This document shows, in pieces, positions 22,930-34,330 of a stretch of 64,000 bases of DNA (position 1 is the first letter of the stretch; each line of letters starts with the position of its first letter). The DNA is from Bufo bufo. Its lineage: Eukaryota > Chordata > Amphibia > Anura > Bufonidae. The notes beneath the pieces were generated by a model. The model worked only from the letters and a program-made list of their open reading frames with translations, made no database searches and was not told the origin of the DNA. The DNA lies in contig NC_053392.1 of NCBI RefSeq assembly GCF_905171765.1, positions 372,719,963-372,783,962 of the forward strand, read 5' to 3'. A program made the position numbers and the translations under genes.

Positions 22930-23300
22930 GGGGGGTCGACTTAGAGAACTGGGCCATATTCATTGGGGCATGGGCCCCGGATCTTTTGAGACCCTAGCAA
23001 CGCCCCTGTCATAGAGACATGTAAAAGTTTTGATCGGTGGTGGTCTGAGCGATGAGACCCTCAACAATCACTAGAACTCTCATATTGTGCTCTTTCTCCT
23101 CACTGCAGAGGACCAAATTAAGATGGGCACATAGACTTTCTATTGAACCTGTCTCTTGCAGAAAGGTAAAAGAGCATGATATACATGCTCGTCTCTCTCC
23201 TTGTTCTCGCTATCGATGGGGATCTCAGCAGTCAGACCCCCACTGATCAAAACATTTGATTTGTCTCTTTGACGTTTCAAAAGTTTTACCAAAAATCAGT

Positions 23301-24738
23301 GGGCAGGATTTTTGACATTTACTGAAGATAGTAGTAATGTATTTACTAGGGGAGTTTCAGTGTTTGCTTAGTCCTTGTGGGTTCTGAATTTGAAATGGGA
23401 TTAAATCATGGAACAAATAAATGCAGAACTGAGATTTGTACATACTGTTCTTAACTGGAATTAACCTGTCAGATACAAGAATTAATGAAGGAGGAAAAGT
23501 AATTGAAGTCAATTTCCCTGAGTTTTTATGTGTTTTAATATATTTGTAATCTCTTTAGGCTAATCTCAAGAAATCTGTATAGCACCAGTGGATTTCCCAA
23601 CTCCAGATCTTTGGCAGTTTGACCTTAATAAAGACTGCACAGTGCGGATCACATGCAGAGGAATTGCTCCCCCGGTTATAAACACGCCACAGTGTTTGGG
23701 GTTTTTGAGCATTTCCGCCCATTTAGGCCTAGTTATTTCAGTTATTTTTCTTGATATGTTTAGAATGTGCCATTGCGTACTGCTGGTAGCATTCTGTTGC
23801 ACCTGGTAGCCTGTGTCACATGGCCTGTTATAGGTGGGGCTTACAGCCTTATCTCTCCCACTACCTGAGTGATTTCACTATGGAGGTATGTGGGAGCTTG
23901 GCTGTAAGTTGTATCTTAGCACCTCTCAGACCGTGTTCACACACCGTAGGTAGTCTAGTGGTAGGAACCCATGCCACACTGAGATACTGTACCTTGACGG
24001 TGGTGCAAAAGGGCTCCGATGTGTTCCTGAAAGGAATACATTGGCTAAAGTCTCAGTTCTTAACATCAGCTTGAGGGATTAGCCAGAGTTATCAGTTGCA
24101 TATCATTGTGGTGCACCTTTCATAGTGATTTAAATATGTTCTCAGTGCAAGATTAAACAACCGATAAATCAAAAAAAGTGCTACTACTAAATAGTACAAG
24201 TTCATAGATACAGCTTTCTCTCTAAAAATGCTAAACATAAGAGGCCAGCCTACAGTATATACATTGCCTATAAGATCACCAGTAAGAACAATTTAAACTG
24301 TCAATGACATTATCACAATGATAGTACATACATAGCGACCACATTGTACTCGGATATATGTATGTGCCTATGGCAATAAACTACGGATAGAAAATCATCA
24401 TAATCATAAATGCTTCATTAAATCATAAGTAAAAAGTGTTAAAAACAGTGCAGGGAAAAAAGGCGGCATCACCACAAAGGGTAAATAACAACACATTACA
24501 ACAATCAATGCTGACAATATAAAGTGCAAAGTGAATCTACAATTGCAGCATATAACAAAGCTAGTAATGAATTACTCATAATGTGGGTCTTTGTCCAGGA
24601 TGGCGCCAACCCTGATGCATGTTTAGGCTTTCCTTTGTGCAGGGTGTGGCCTCATCGCTGCAAAGTGCATCTTAAATACCCAAGATTCATAGCCAGTTAT
24701 CGATCCAGATGGCCCGAAATGAGAGCATGCTTACAGAA
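23301..24738. other. No recognised gene
   Basis: AT-rich, with only short open frames lacking domain motifs. Part of 24500-24738 may belong to the retroelement relic that follows, but I cannot align it. Confidence 0.45.
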
Positions 24739-24945
24739 ATTTGGCCTATCTTATTGATGGACCCCACTGTTGTCAAATATTTGACTTCCAAGCCATTGGT
24801 AGTGTCAAGGAGATTGAGAAATCTTAAGGATTATCTGGTCAAGAGTTACTAAGCAAGGTTTATTCCATGACCTTTTTCCTGCGGTTGGTAAACCCAAATG
24901 GGGAATTACACCATGTGAAAAATGTATTGTCTGTCCCAATATGGA
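24739..24945 (+). pseudogene. Penelope-like retroelement relic (RT/GIY-YIG linker region)
   Basis: One frame reads IWPILLMDPTVVKYL, then SKPLVVSRRLRNLKDYLVKS, before a stop at about 24858. A shifted frame then reads KPKWGITPCEKCIVCPNM. The order WxILxxDP, rPxxxxRRxxNLxDxLVxS and PCxKCxxC resembles the region between reverse transcriptase and the GIY-YIG endonuclease in Penelope-like elements. The flanking RT and nuclease domains are not visible and the frame is broken, so this is a small decayed piece. Identification is from memory of the motif pattern. Confidence 0.55.
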
Positions 24946-25915
24946 AAAGTGACAGCTAGCTCAGGCCTTTCCTCAGCATCAAACCCTTCTTCTGACAGAG
25001 ACTGGAGAAGCCAGCCCAATGCCTCGCCTGTATTGTTGAGTTTCTCCAGTAAAGAAGCACCCTGGTTTACTGCAGACCCTGACTCTCTGGAATTATTTCC
25101 AATTGGGGTGCACCACGCCTTACCAGCAGCAACATGTGGTGACACCTTGACGGTGTTCAGGGGGACTCAGTGTAGCGTTGGGGCCACTCCAAACCCGGCC
25201 ACTCCATGTCCACATGGACTTAATGAGTCTGAAGACTTCTCATTGTTCCTCTGATCACCATATGTCAACTGTATAAACAATGCATAACTATTATTTAAAA
25301 TGTATTAACTATTGTATGTGTAACATGTATGATCTCTCCCAACCTTTCTAGGATCTAGCCCTGGCCATATACCTGTACTGATGCGTCACCTTTTCTTTTC
25401 TCCCTTTCCCTCCTTCCTTGCACTGTTTTTAACACCTTTTTACTTATGATTTAATAACGCATTTATAAATAATTTCTGTTTGGTCTGGCAATTTCTGATA
25501 GGTTTAAGTAAAAGGTATCATTTAGGAGTTCTCTGGCAAAAATCTTTAAAGGTCATCAGTAAAAAAAAAGCACAGACACTATACAATATATGACGCTATG
25601 CTTGGTAAGCTGTGAGAAGGCAGCAGCGCTCACAGGAATGCTGCTGTCTTCTCAAAACAGTTGATCGGTTAGAGTCCAGGGTGTTGGACTGGGATTTCTA
25701 TGGTTTTTAACAAATATACTCTTGTAGATGCTTACCTCACGTACATCTTCCCCATGCATTTTTGCAAATTAGACTCCCAGACCCCTCTTTACCATGTATT
25801 TGTACTCCCCTGACAAAGTTTTACCATGTGAACATCACACTGCCTTGTTACATCCTGTATATAGCACTTTCTGTTGCTGTATTCAACCAAACCCATGATG
25901 CACTTCTTTCTCTGC
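24946..25915. other. Mostly unrecognised; possible degenerate TTAA MITE at 25540-25690
   Basis: No gene motif. The piece gagaaggcagcagcgctcac followed by gatcggt resembles interiors of the TTAAAGG MITEs elsewhere in the window, but the ends are not clear. Confidence 0.35.
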
Positions 25916-27440
25916 CACAATTCCTAACAACACCAAGCTAGTTACATAGACACTTCTCTATCACTGCCCCTAACAACACTCAGCTAGTTACATAGACACT
26001 CCCCTATCACCCCCCCTAACAACACTCAGCTAGTTTATAGCTCCTCCCACCAGCTAGTTACATAGACACTTCCCTATCACTGCCCCTAACACCCAGCTAG
26101 TTTATAGCTCCTCCCACCAGCTATTTACATAGACACTGCCCTATCACTGCCCCTAATAACATCCATCTGTTTTATAGCTCCTCCTACCAGATAGTTACAT
26201 AGACACTCCCCTATCACTGCCCCTAACAACACCCAGCTAGTTTATAGCTCCTCCCAACAGCTAGTTACATAGACACTTCCCTATCACTGCCCCTAACGCC
26301 CAGCTAGTTTATAGCTCCTCCCACCAGCTATTTACATAGACACTCCCCTATCACTGCCCCTAATAACATCCATCTGTTTTATAGCTCCTCCCACCAGATA
26401 GTTACATAGACACTCCCCTATCACTGCCCCTAACAACACCCAGCTAGTTTATAGCTCCTCCCAACAGCTAGTTACATAGACACTCCCCTATCACTGCCCC
26501 TAACACCCAGCTAGTTTATAGCTCCTCCCACCAGCTTATTACATAGAAACTCCCCTATCACTGCCCCAATACCCAGCTAGTTAATAGCTCCTCCCCCAGC
26601 TAGTTACATAGACACTCCACTATCACTGCCCCTAACACCTAGCTAGTTTATAGCTCCTCCCACCAGCTAGTTACATAGACACTCCCTATCACTCCCCCTA
26701 ACACCCAGTTACTTTATAGCCCCTCCTACCAGCTAGTTACATAGACTCTCTCCTATCACTGCCCCTAACATCCAGTTAGTTTATAGCTCCTCCCGCCAGC
26801 TAGTTACATAGACACTCCCCTATCACTTCCCCTAACACCCAGCTAGTTTATAGCTCCTCCCGCCAGCTAGTTGCATAGACACTCCCCTATCACTGCCCCT
26901 AACACCCAGCTAGTTTATAGCTCCTCCCACCAGCTAATTACATAGACATTCCCCTATCACTGCCCCTAACACCCAGCTAGTTTATAGCCCCTCCCACCAG
27001 CTAGTTACATAGACACTCCCCTATCACTGCCTCTAACACCCTGCTAGTTTATATCTCCTCCCACCAGCTAGTTACATAGACACTCCCCTATCACTGCCCC
27101 TAAGACCTAGCTAGTTTATAGCTCCTCCCACCAGCTAGTTACATAGACTCTCACCTATCACTGCCCCTAACATCCAGCTAGTTTACAACTCCTCCCACCA
27201 GCTAGTTACATAGACACTCCCCTATCACTGCCCCTAACACCCAGCTAGTTTATAGCTCCTCCCACCAGCTAGTTACATAGACTCTCACCTATCACTGCCC
27301 CTAACATCCAGCTAGTTTATAGCTCCTCCCACCAGCTAATTACAAAGACACTCCCCTATCTCTGCCCCTAACACCCCGCTAGTTTATAGCTCTTCCCACC
27401 AGCTAGTTGCATAGAGAACCCTCTATCACTGCCCCTACAA
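25916..27440. repeat. Minisatellite of about 68 bp, about 22 copies
   Basis: The unit is cccagctagtttatagctcc, tcccaccagctagttacata, gacactcccctatcactgcc, cctaaca. Internal similarity (agctagttta against agctagttaca) suggests the unit arose from a shorter duplication. Some higher-order pairs (for example 26065-26215 against 26255-26400) are more alike than neighbours. Confidence 0.95.
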
Positions 27441-27849
27441 TGCATGTTTTTCAATGCAGCTGGTCAGCTTGAGAACCAGTGATTGTGCTGATACTGTGGG
27501 CACAGGCAAAAAATGTGCCAGACCTGTGCCAAGCTCCACATTTTTTCTCCACATGAGCAGCACACAAAACCACAGCCATGTACAAGATCTGCTGGTTTAA
27601 AGTAAGCCGTGGACATTTAAACACAAACATAGATATCAGATTTCTATCACAGCACATGAGATGGCATAACTGGATCCTTTTGGAACATAGAATTGTCCAG
27701 AATTCCCATTCAGAACAAGTCTGTCCCCCTTCTTCTAGTCTTCTTTGTGGTATCCCCAAGCAATACATTGTCCTTGTCATCGTCATCAACTTCTTCTCCG
27801 TCTAAGATCCTCCTCCTCCTTGTCCTTCTCTCCTTCGGGAGATATCCAT

Positions 27850-28610
27850 AACGGAATTTGTGACCATGAGAAAACTATTATTGAAGCATTACGTAATTAG
27901 CTTGTCTACAACCTGAACCCCCACCTGGCCAAGTTGCAGGCGGTGCAGTCACTGCTGTACCATTTAGTAGAGTCGGCTGCCTTTAGGGAGCTGATGGTGT
28001 GTGCTCAACCTCCATTATTTCTCCCAAAAAGCTATCCCTGTCTCTTACTCTCACATGGCGCACAACTTGGGATTGTCATTGTGCGGCAAGGTTCCCACCA
28101 CGTCGGACACCTGGAGTAGCAGCTATGGGCAGGGACAGTACAGATTTCTTTCGCGGCCAACTGGGTCAATGTTTTTTTTAAGCAGCGGCTTGGCAACGCC
28201 CCAGCAACAAAGTCAGGTCTTTTTGACCCCTCCATGATTGTGTCGGCCTGGGTCCCACACAGGCACTTATCTGCCTCCTCCACCTCCTCCTCCATGGACA
28301 CCCTCCTGTCTCCGACAGTAGAAGGGCACAGCATTGCTCTCACTCCCTTTCCTATGTGTCAAGTCAAATGTTGCCATGTAATGTTGGAGCTGATTGGCAT
28401 AGGCAAGAGACACTGAAGCCATTCAAAGAAGCTACAAAGTTAGTCAGTGGGGACAACTGCAGTATGAATTATCTCATCCCCCTCATATTTACTGACTCTC
28501 ATGCAGCAAGGGATGACAGCGGAAGAAGAACAGCTAACACATTTTGCTGTCTTCCCTGTAGCTGTTGGGGACCCACAAGGAGAAACTCCCATAGAGGAGG
28601 AGGTGGAGGG
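27850..28610 (+). pseudogene. hAT-family transposase relic
   Basis: Fragments in shifting frames read LQAVQSLLYHLVESAAFREL near 27937, then TTSDTWSSSYGQGQY near 28104-28150, then LKPFKEATKLVSGDNCSMN near 28410-28470. These are in the order expected in hAT transposases (TSDxWSS strand of the catalytic core, then the ATxxLSGD region). Frameshifts and stops break it. No terminal repeats or target duplication were found. Confidence 0.65.
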
Positions 28611-29606
28611 TGGGCAGTGGCATGCCTAGGGTATTTGGCACCCGGGGTGGGTACTTTCTCTGACACCCATTCCCCCCGCCGAAACCATAAACTTTATTTT
28701 TACATTTAAATATACCGAAATATATATTTTTCGCTAGTAAACAGAAAATTGCTGGTTATTAAAAATTTGAAAGGAAATCTGTCACCATGATAATACAATG
28801 TAAGCTTGGTATTACACATTTTGTGAGGGAAGGTGAAGAAAAAACTGCTGTTTTTGCACAGCTTTTATATATTTTTTAAAGGTTCACCTGACGGGGCAGA
28901 TCATGTTATATTTTTATAGAGCGGGCTGGCGTTTTCACTAATGCCGGTGCACCCTGCCCTGATAGTAGGGGCTCAGCTGTCAGTGACAGCCGGACCCGTT
29001 GCAGCTGATCGGACGGGCACAGCTCCTGCACCTGCTCAATCATCCGCCATACCTGTACAGCGCTGGGACTCAAGTCACATCCTGCAGCGCCGTACAGGTA
29101 CAGCCCTGGTATCCTACAGGTTAATAAGCCTGGTCCTTTCCCCATCCATATTTGGGCCCCTTGTAAATTTCTGCCCTGGCACTAGCTGGCAGCAGCCTTG
29201 TGACTCCTCAACACCCATACCCCTATTGAAAATTCAAGGCAGCAAGGCCCTTAACTGAAAAAATACCTCTCTAGTCTGTCTAGTCTGCTTGCTCTTGCCT
29301 GCACACTGTCCTGCCACAGTGCTACTGTGACTGTCTTCACCACTCCAAACTGCCACACACCACAGTGCTTTTTGCAGGCTCAGCTCAGCGGCAGCGTATC
29401 CTCAGACACACACTGTGACACACACAACACTGGTGAGGTGGTAACTTCACTAGAAGGCACAGGCCGCACAGCACAGCTGTTTTCTTGCTCAGGAGCACTG
29501 GAGCAAGCAGCTACAAGGAAGATGTGAGGTTTTTCCGCCTGGAAGGTGAGCGCCGGCTGGCGGCGAGCATACAAGTGAGATAGGCATGAGCGCGCTCCCT
29601 GGCTTA
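28611..29606. other. No gene; possible MITE ends
   Basis: 28615 begins cagtggcatgcctagggt, a hAT-MITE-like end without a visible partner. 28766 begins tttgaaaggaaatctgtca, similar to TTAAAGG-type ends. The rest is unrecognised. Confidence 0.4.
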
Positions 29607-29859
29607 TCAGAGTGCGCACCTGTGGAGAAAGGCGTCTAGACCACAGGGGGATCCCTCCAGGGACAGGGCGAAAAAAATTTCTCCCTTCTTGTTCTGGACT
29701 AAAGCAAAACGGTCTATGCATGGAAGACCCCAGCTGTCTACTATCTGTCCAAAAATTTTCGGATCCAGGCTCCATTTCCCCTGGGAAATTATATGACGGC
29801 TCAAAAAATCTGGCTGCACATTCTCCTTCCCCTTTATGTGGACTGCTGAGATTGACTTG
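29607..29859 (-). pseudogene. DIRS RNase H C-terminal part (downstream fragment)
   Basis: The minus frame reads KSISAVHIKGKENVQPDFLS, then WSLDPKIFGQIVDSWGLP, then DRFALVQNKK and GLDAF. This is the region after RNase H in DIRS/gypsy-type polyproteins (HxxGxxNxxxDFLSR, then DxFA). It joins smoothly to the frame ending at 35015 once the Tc1-like insertion is set aside. After GLDAF similarity is lost. Confidence 0.85.
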
Positions 29860-30037
29860 CAGTGTCGTGGCCAAAAGTTTTGAGAATGACACAAATATTA
29901 GTTTTCACAAAGTTTGCTGCTAAACTGCTTTTAGATCTTTGTTTCAGTTGTTTCTGTGATGTAGTGAAATATAATTACATGCACTTCATACGTTTCAAAG
30001 GCTTTTATCGACAATTACATGACATTTATGCAAAGAG

Positions 30038-31045
30038 TCAGTATTTGCAGTGTTGGCCCTTCTTTTTCAGGACCTCTGCAATTCGACTGGGCATGCTCTC
30101 AATCAACTTCTGGGCCAATTCCTGACTGATAGCAACCCATTCTTTCATAATCACTTCTTGGAGTTTGTCAGAATTAGTGGGATTTTGTTTGTCCACCCGC
30201 CTCTTGAGGATTGACCACAAGTTCTCAATGGGATTAAGATCTGGGGAGTTTCCAGGCCATGGACCCAAAATGTCAACGTTTTGGTCCTCGAGCCACTTAG
30301 TTATCACTTTTGCCTTATGGCACGGTGCTCCATCGTGCTGGAAAATGCATTGTTCTTCACCAAACTGTTGTTGGATTGTTGGAAGAAGTTGCTGTTGGAG
30401 GGTGTTTTGGTACCATTCTTTATTCATGGCTGTGTTTTTGGGCAAAATTGTGAGTGAGCCCACTCCCTTGGATGAGAAGCAACCCCACACATGAATGGTC
30501 TCAGGATTCTTTACTGTTGGCATGACACAGGACTGATGGTAGCGCTCACCTTTTCTTCTCCGGACAAGCCTTTTTCCAGATGCCCCAAACAATCAGAAAG
30601 AGGCTTCATAGGAGAATATGACTTTGCCCCAGTCCTCAGCAGTCCATTCAACATACTTTCTGCAGAAAATCAATCTGTCCCTGATGTTTTTTTTGGAGAG
30701 AAGTGGCTTCTTTGCTGCCCTTCTTGACACCAGGCCATCTTCCAAAAGTCTTCGCCTCACTGTGCGTGCAGATGCGGTCACACCTGCCTGCTGCCATTCC
30801 TGAGTAAGCTCTGCACTGGTGGCACTCTGATCCTGCAGCTGAATCCTCTTTAGGAGACGATCCTGGCACTTGCTGGGCTTTCTTGGACGCCCTAAAGCCT
30901 TCTTAACAAGAATTTAACCTCTTTCCTTGAAGTTCTTGATGATCCTATAAATTGTTGATTGAGGTGCAATCTGAGTATCCTTACCTGTGAAGCCATTTTT
31001 ATGCAACGCAATAATGGCTGCACGTGTTTCTTTGCAGGTCACCAT
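30038..31045 (-). pseudogene. Tc1-like transposase (DD35E spacing), two stops and lost first Asp
   Basis: The minus frame from ATG at 31045 to the stop at 30038 gives 335 codons in one frame. Stops occur at 30916-30914 and 30595-30593. The N-terminal DNA-binding part (MVTCKETRAAIIALHKNG) and the DDE domain are recognisable. The first catalytic motif reads VIFSYEASF where VIFSDE is expected, so the aspartate has become tyrosine. The second is FQHDGAPCHK, and [11 protein letters not shown] carries the glutamate, with 35 residues between D and E. This spacing differs from the other Tc1 copies here (34). Confidence 0.92.
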
Positions 31046-31192
31046 GGTTAACAATGGAAGAACAATGATTTCAAGCATCACCCTCCTTTTAACATGTCAA
31101 GTCTGCCATTTTAACCCAATCAGCCTGACATAATGATCTCCAGCCTTGAGTTAACAAGACGATTACTGAAATTATCTCAGCAGGTCCTTTAA

Positions 31193-31990
31193 CCCCTTAA
31201 GGACGCAGGGCGTATCGGTACGCCCTATTTCCCGAGTCCTTAAGGACTCAGGGCGTACCGGTACGTCCTAACTTGAACTCAGTATTCCGGCGCCCGAGGG
31301 GTTAAACGGAACGGGATTTCGGCTGAAATCCTTCAGCCGGCATCCTGTGACAACGCCGGGGGGGTCATGTGACCCCCCCGTGTCGGCGATCGCAGCAAAC
31401 CGCAGGTCAATTCAGACCTGCGGTTTGCTGCGCTTTTTGCAGTTTCTGATGCCCGCGGGGATCAGAAACTTTTGAGTGCCTATAATCAATATTTTTCACC
31501 CCCCCCTGCACCCCTGCACGATTTTATGCCGGCGGGTGGTGCGGGGGGGGTGTCGCATGCGGTGGGGGCGGTGCGGGAGGCGGGCGGTGCGGCAGGCGGG
31601 ATCGCGATCCCCCGCCCGCCTCCCCATGAATGATCGTTGGCTTCTAGTGGTTATACCAGGGTGCCAGCACATTGCTGGCACCCTGGTATAAACGGCTGAC
31701 ATCTGTGCAGATGTCAGCCGTTTAACCCTTTCCATACCGCGGTCCGTACGGACCGCTGTATGGAAAAAGTTAACTGTCGTCGGTCAGGGAGCTCCCTCCC
31801 TCTCCATCGGGGGGCTGCTGTGCCTTTGCAGCCCCCCGATGGAGAGGGAGAGAGCCCCCAGAGAGCCCCCCTCAGCCCTGTGCTTACCCTTCCCCGTCTG
31901 CGAAGTTCTGAGCAGACGGGGAGGGTTCCCATGGCAACAGGACGCCTGCTCAGGCGTCCTGCTGTCCATGGTGCTGAACAGATCTGTGCT
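31193..31990. repeat. Chain of hairpins at the left end of TTAA element 2
   Basis: Successive inverted repeats are visible: agggcgta/tacgccct pairs (31206-31268), gacctgcggtttgctg and its complement (31393-31432), agtttctgat/atcagaaac (31440-31470), ataccagggtgccagca and its complement (31653-31690), cggctgacatctg and its complement (31692-31722), gcggtccgtacggaccgc (31739-31756), and gggggctgct/agccccccgatggagaggga (31785-31850). Confidence 0.82.
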
Positions 31991-32198
31991 GAAAGCATAG
32001 ATCTGTTCAGTGTAAGTAAAATACAGTATAGAACAATATATATTGTACTGTACTGTATTATACAGACATCAGACCCACTGGATCTTCCAGAACCAAGTGG
32101 GTCTGGGTCAAAAAAAAAGTTAAAAAAAGTGAAAAAAGTTAAGATAAAAAAAAAAACATTCATCACTGAATAAAAATAAAAAAAATAAAATACACTAC

Positions 32199-33060
32199 AC
32201 ATATTAGGTATCGCCGCGTCCGTAACGACCTGATCTATAAAAAAGTCATGTTACTTTCCCCGCACGGTGAACACCATAAAAATAAAAAAATAAAAACTAT
32301 GAGAAAATTGAAATTTTGCCCACCTTACTTCCCAAAAAAGGTAATAAAAGTGATCAAAAAAGTCACATGTACGCCAAAATAGTACCAATCAAACCGTCAT
32401 CTCATCCCGCAAAAATCATACCTTACCCAAGATAATCGCCCAAAAACTGAAAAAACTATGGCTCTCAGACTAAAGAAACACTAAAACATGATTTTTTTTG
32501 TTTCAAAAATGAAATCATTGTGTAAAACTTACATAAATAAAAATAAAGTATACATATTAGGTATCGCCGCGTCCGTATCGACCGGCTCTATAAGAATATC
32601 ACATGATCTAACCCCTCAGGTGACCACCGTAAAAAATAAAAAATAAAAACGGTGTAAAAAAAGCCATTTTTTGTCATCTTACGTCACAAAAAGTGTAATA
32701 ACAAGCGATCAAAAAGTCATATGCACCCCAAAATAGTGCCAATTAAACCGTCATCTCATCCCGCAAAAAATGAGACCCTACTCAAGATAATCGCCCAAAA
32801 ACTGAAAAAACTATGGCTCTTAGACTATGGAGACACTAAAACTTTTTTTGGTTTTAAAAATGAAGTTATTGTATAAAACTTACATAAATAAAAAAAAGGT
32901 ATACATATTAGGTATCACCGCGTCCGTGACAACCTGCTCTATAAAATTACCACATGATCTAACCTGTCAGATGAATGTTGTAAATAACAAAAAAAAAAAA
33001 AACGTGCCAAAAAAGCTATTTCTTGTTACCTTGCCGCACAAAAAGTGTAATATAGAGCAA
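32199..33060. repeat. Three direct repeats, period about 350 bp
   Basis: The marker attaggtatcgccgcgtccg occurs near 32203, 32556 and 32907 (third copy with tcaccg). Each copy continues through aaaatcata/tcgcccaaaaactgaaaaa-type text. These are AT-rich and non-coding. Confidence 0.87.
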
Positions 33061-33117
33061 CCAAAAATCATATGTACCCTAAACTAGTACCAACAAAGCT
33101 GCCACCTTATTCCGTAC

Positions 33118-34330
33118 TTTCTAAAATGGGGTCACTTTTTTGGAGTTTCTACTCTAGGGGTGCATCAGGGGGGCTTCAAATGGGACATGGTGTCAAAAAA
33201 ACCAGTCCAGCAAAACCTGCCTTCCAAAAACCGTATGGCATTCCTTTCCTTCTGCGCCCTGCCGTGTGCCCGTACAGCGGTTTACGACCACATATGGGGT
33301 GTTTCTGTAAACTACAGAATAAGGGCCATAAATAATGAGTTTTGTTTGGCTGTTAACCCTTGCTTTGTTACTGGAAAAAAAATATTAAAATGGAAAATCT
33401 GCCAAAAAAGTGAAATTTTGAAATTGTATCTCTATTTTCCATTAAATCTTGTGCAACACCTAAAGGGTTAACAAAGTTTGTAAAATCAGTTTTGAATACC
33501 TTGAGGGGTGTAGTTTCTTAGATGGGGTCACTTTTATGGAGTTTCTACTCCAGGGGTGCATCAGGGGGGCTTCAAATGGGACATGGTGTCAAAAAAACAG
33601 TCCAGCAAAATCTGGCTTCCAAAAACCATACGGCGCACCTTTCACTCTACGCCCCGCTGTGTGGCCGTACAGTAGTTTACGGCCACATATGGGGTGTTTC
33701 TGTAAACGGCAGAGTCAGGGCAATAAAGATACAGTCTTGTTTGGCTGTTAACCCTTGCTTTGTTAGTGGAAAAAATGGGTTAAAATGGAAAATTAGGCAA
33801 AAAAATGAAATTCTCAAATTTCATCCCCATTTGCCAATAACTCTTGTGCAACACCTAAAGGGTTAACAAAGTTTGTAAAATCAGTTTTGAATACCTTGAG
33901 GGGTGTAGTTTCTTAGATGGGGTCACTTTTATGGAGTTTCTACTCTAGGGGTGCATCAGGGGGCTTCAAATGGGACATGGTGTCAAAAAAACAGTCCAGC
34001 AAAATCAGCCCTCCAAAAACCAAACGGCGCACCTTTCACTCTACGCCCTACTGTGTGCCCGTACAGTAGTTTACGGCCACATATGGGGTGTTTCTGTAAA
34101 CGGCAAAGTCAGGGCAATAAAGATACAGTCTTGTTTAGCTGTTAACCCTTGCTTTGTTAGTGGAAAAAATGGGTTAAAATGGAAAATTAGGCAAAAAAAT
34201 GAAATTCTCAAATTTCATCCCCATTTGCCAATAACTCTTGTGCAATACCTAAAGGGTTAACGAAGCTTGTAAAATCAGTTTTGAATACCTTGAGGGGTGT
34301 AGTTTATAGAATGGGGTCATTTTTGGGCGG
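33118..34330. repeat. Three and a fraction direct repeats, period about 395 bp
   Basis: The marker gtttctactctaggggtgca occurs near 33146, 33541 and 33940, with a diverged start near 34312. Units also share acatatggggtgtttctgta and tgttaacccttgctttgtta. Open frames of about 80-115 codons recur in register with the period and are repeat artefacts. Confidence 0.9.

Larger units (their letters stand above)
20292..23008. mobile_element. hAT-like non-autonomous element, 2.7 kb
   Basis: The ends are cagaggcgttgctagg (left) and cctagcaacgcccctg (right), an inverted pair of about 16 bp. The 8-bp target duplication is tcatagag at the right (23009-23016) and tcagag at the left (20286-20291), explained by loss of two bases. 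There is no transposase; the interior is minisatellite plus an inserted palindrome. Confidence 0.75.
20259..23300. mobile_element. T2/Kolobok-like TTAA MITE split by a hAT-like element
   Basis: The left end is TTAA at 20259-20262 followed by agggttttgagcc. The right part resumes after 23009 with agagacatgtaaaagttttg and gatcggtgg. A related interior (gacccccac, gatctctagaatg) recurs at 44050-44280. The right terminus has decayed and is placed only roughly. TTAAAGG-type ends are characteristic of frog T2-MITEs. Confidence 0.6.

Noticed and set aside
28032..28343. Minus-strand 103-codon open frame
   Set aside because: It is antisense to hAT transposase fragments on the plus strand.
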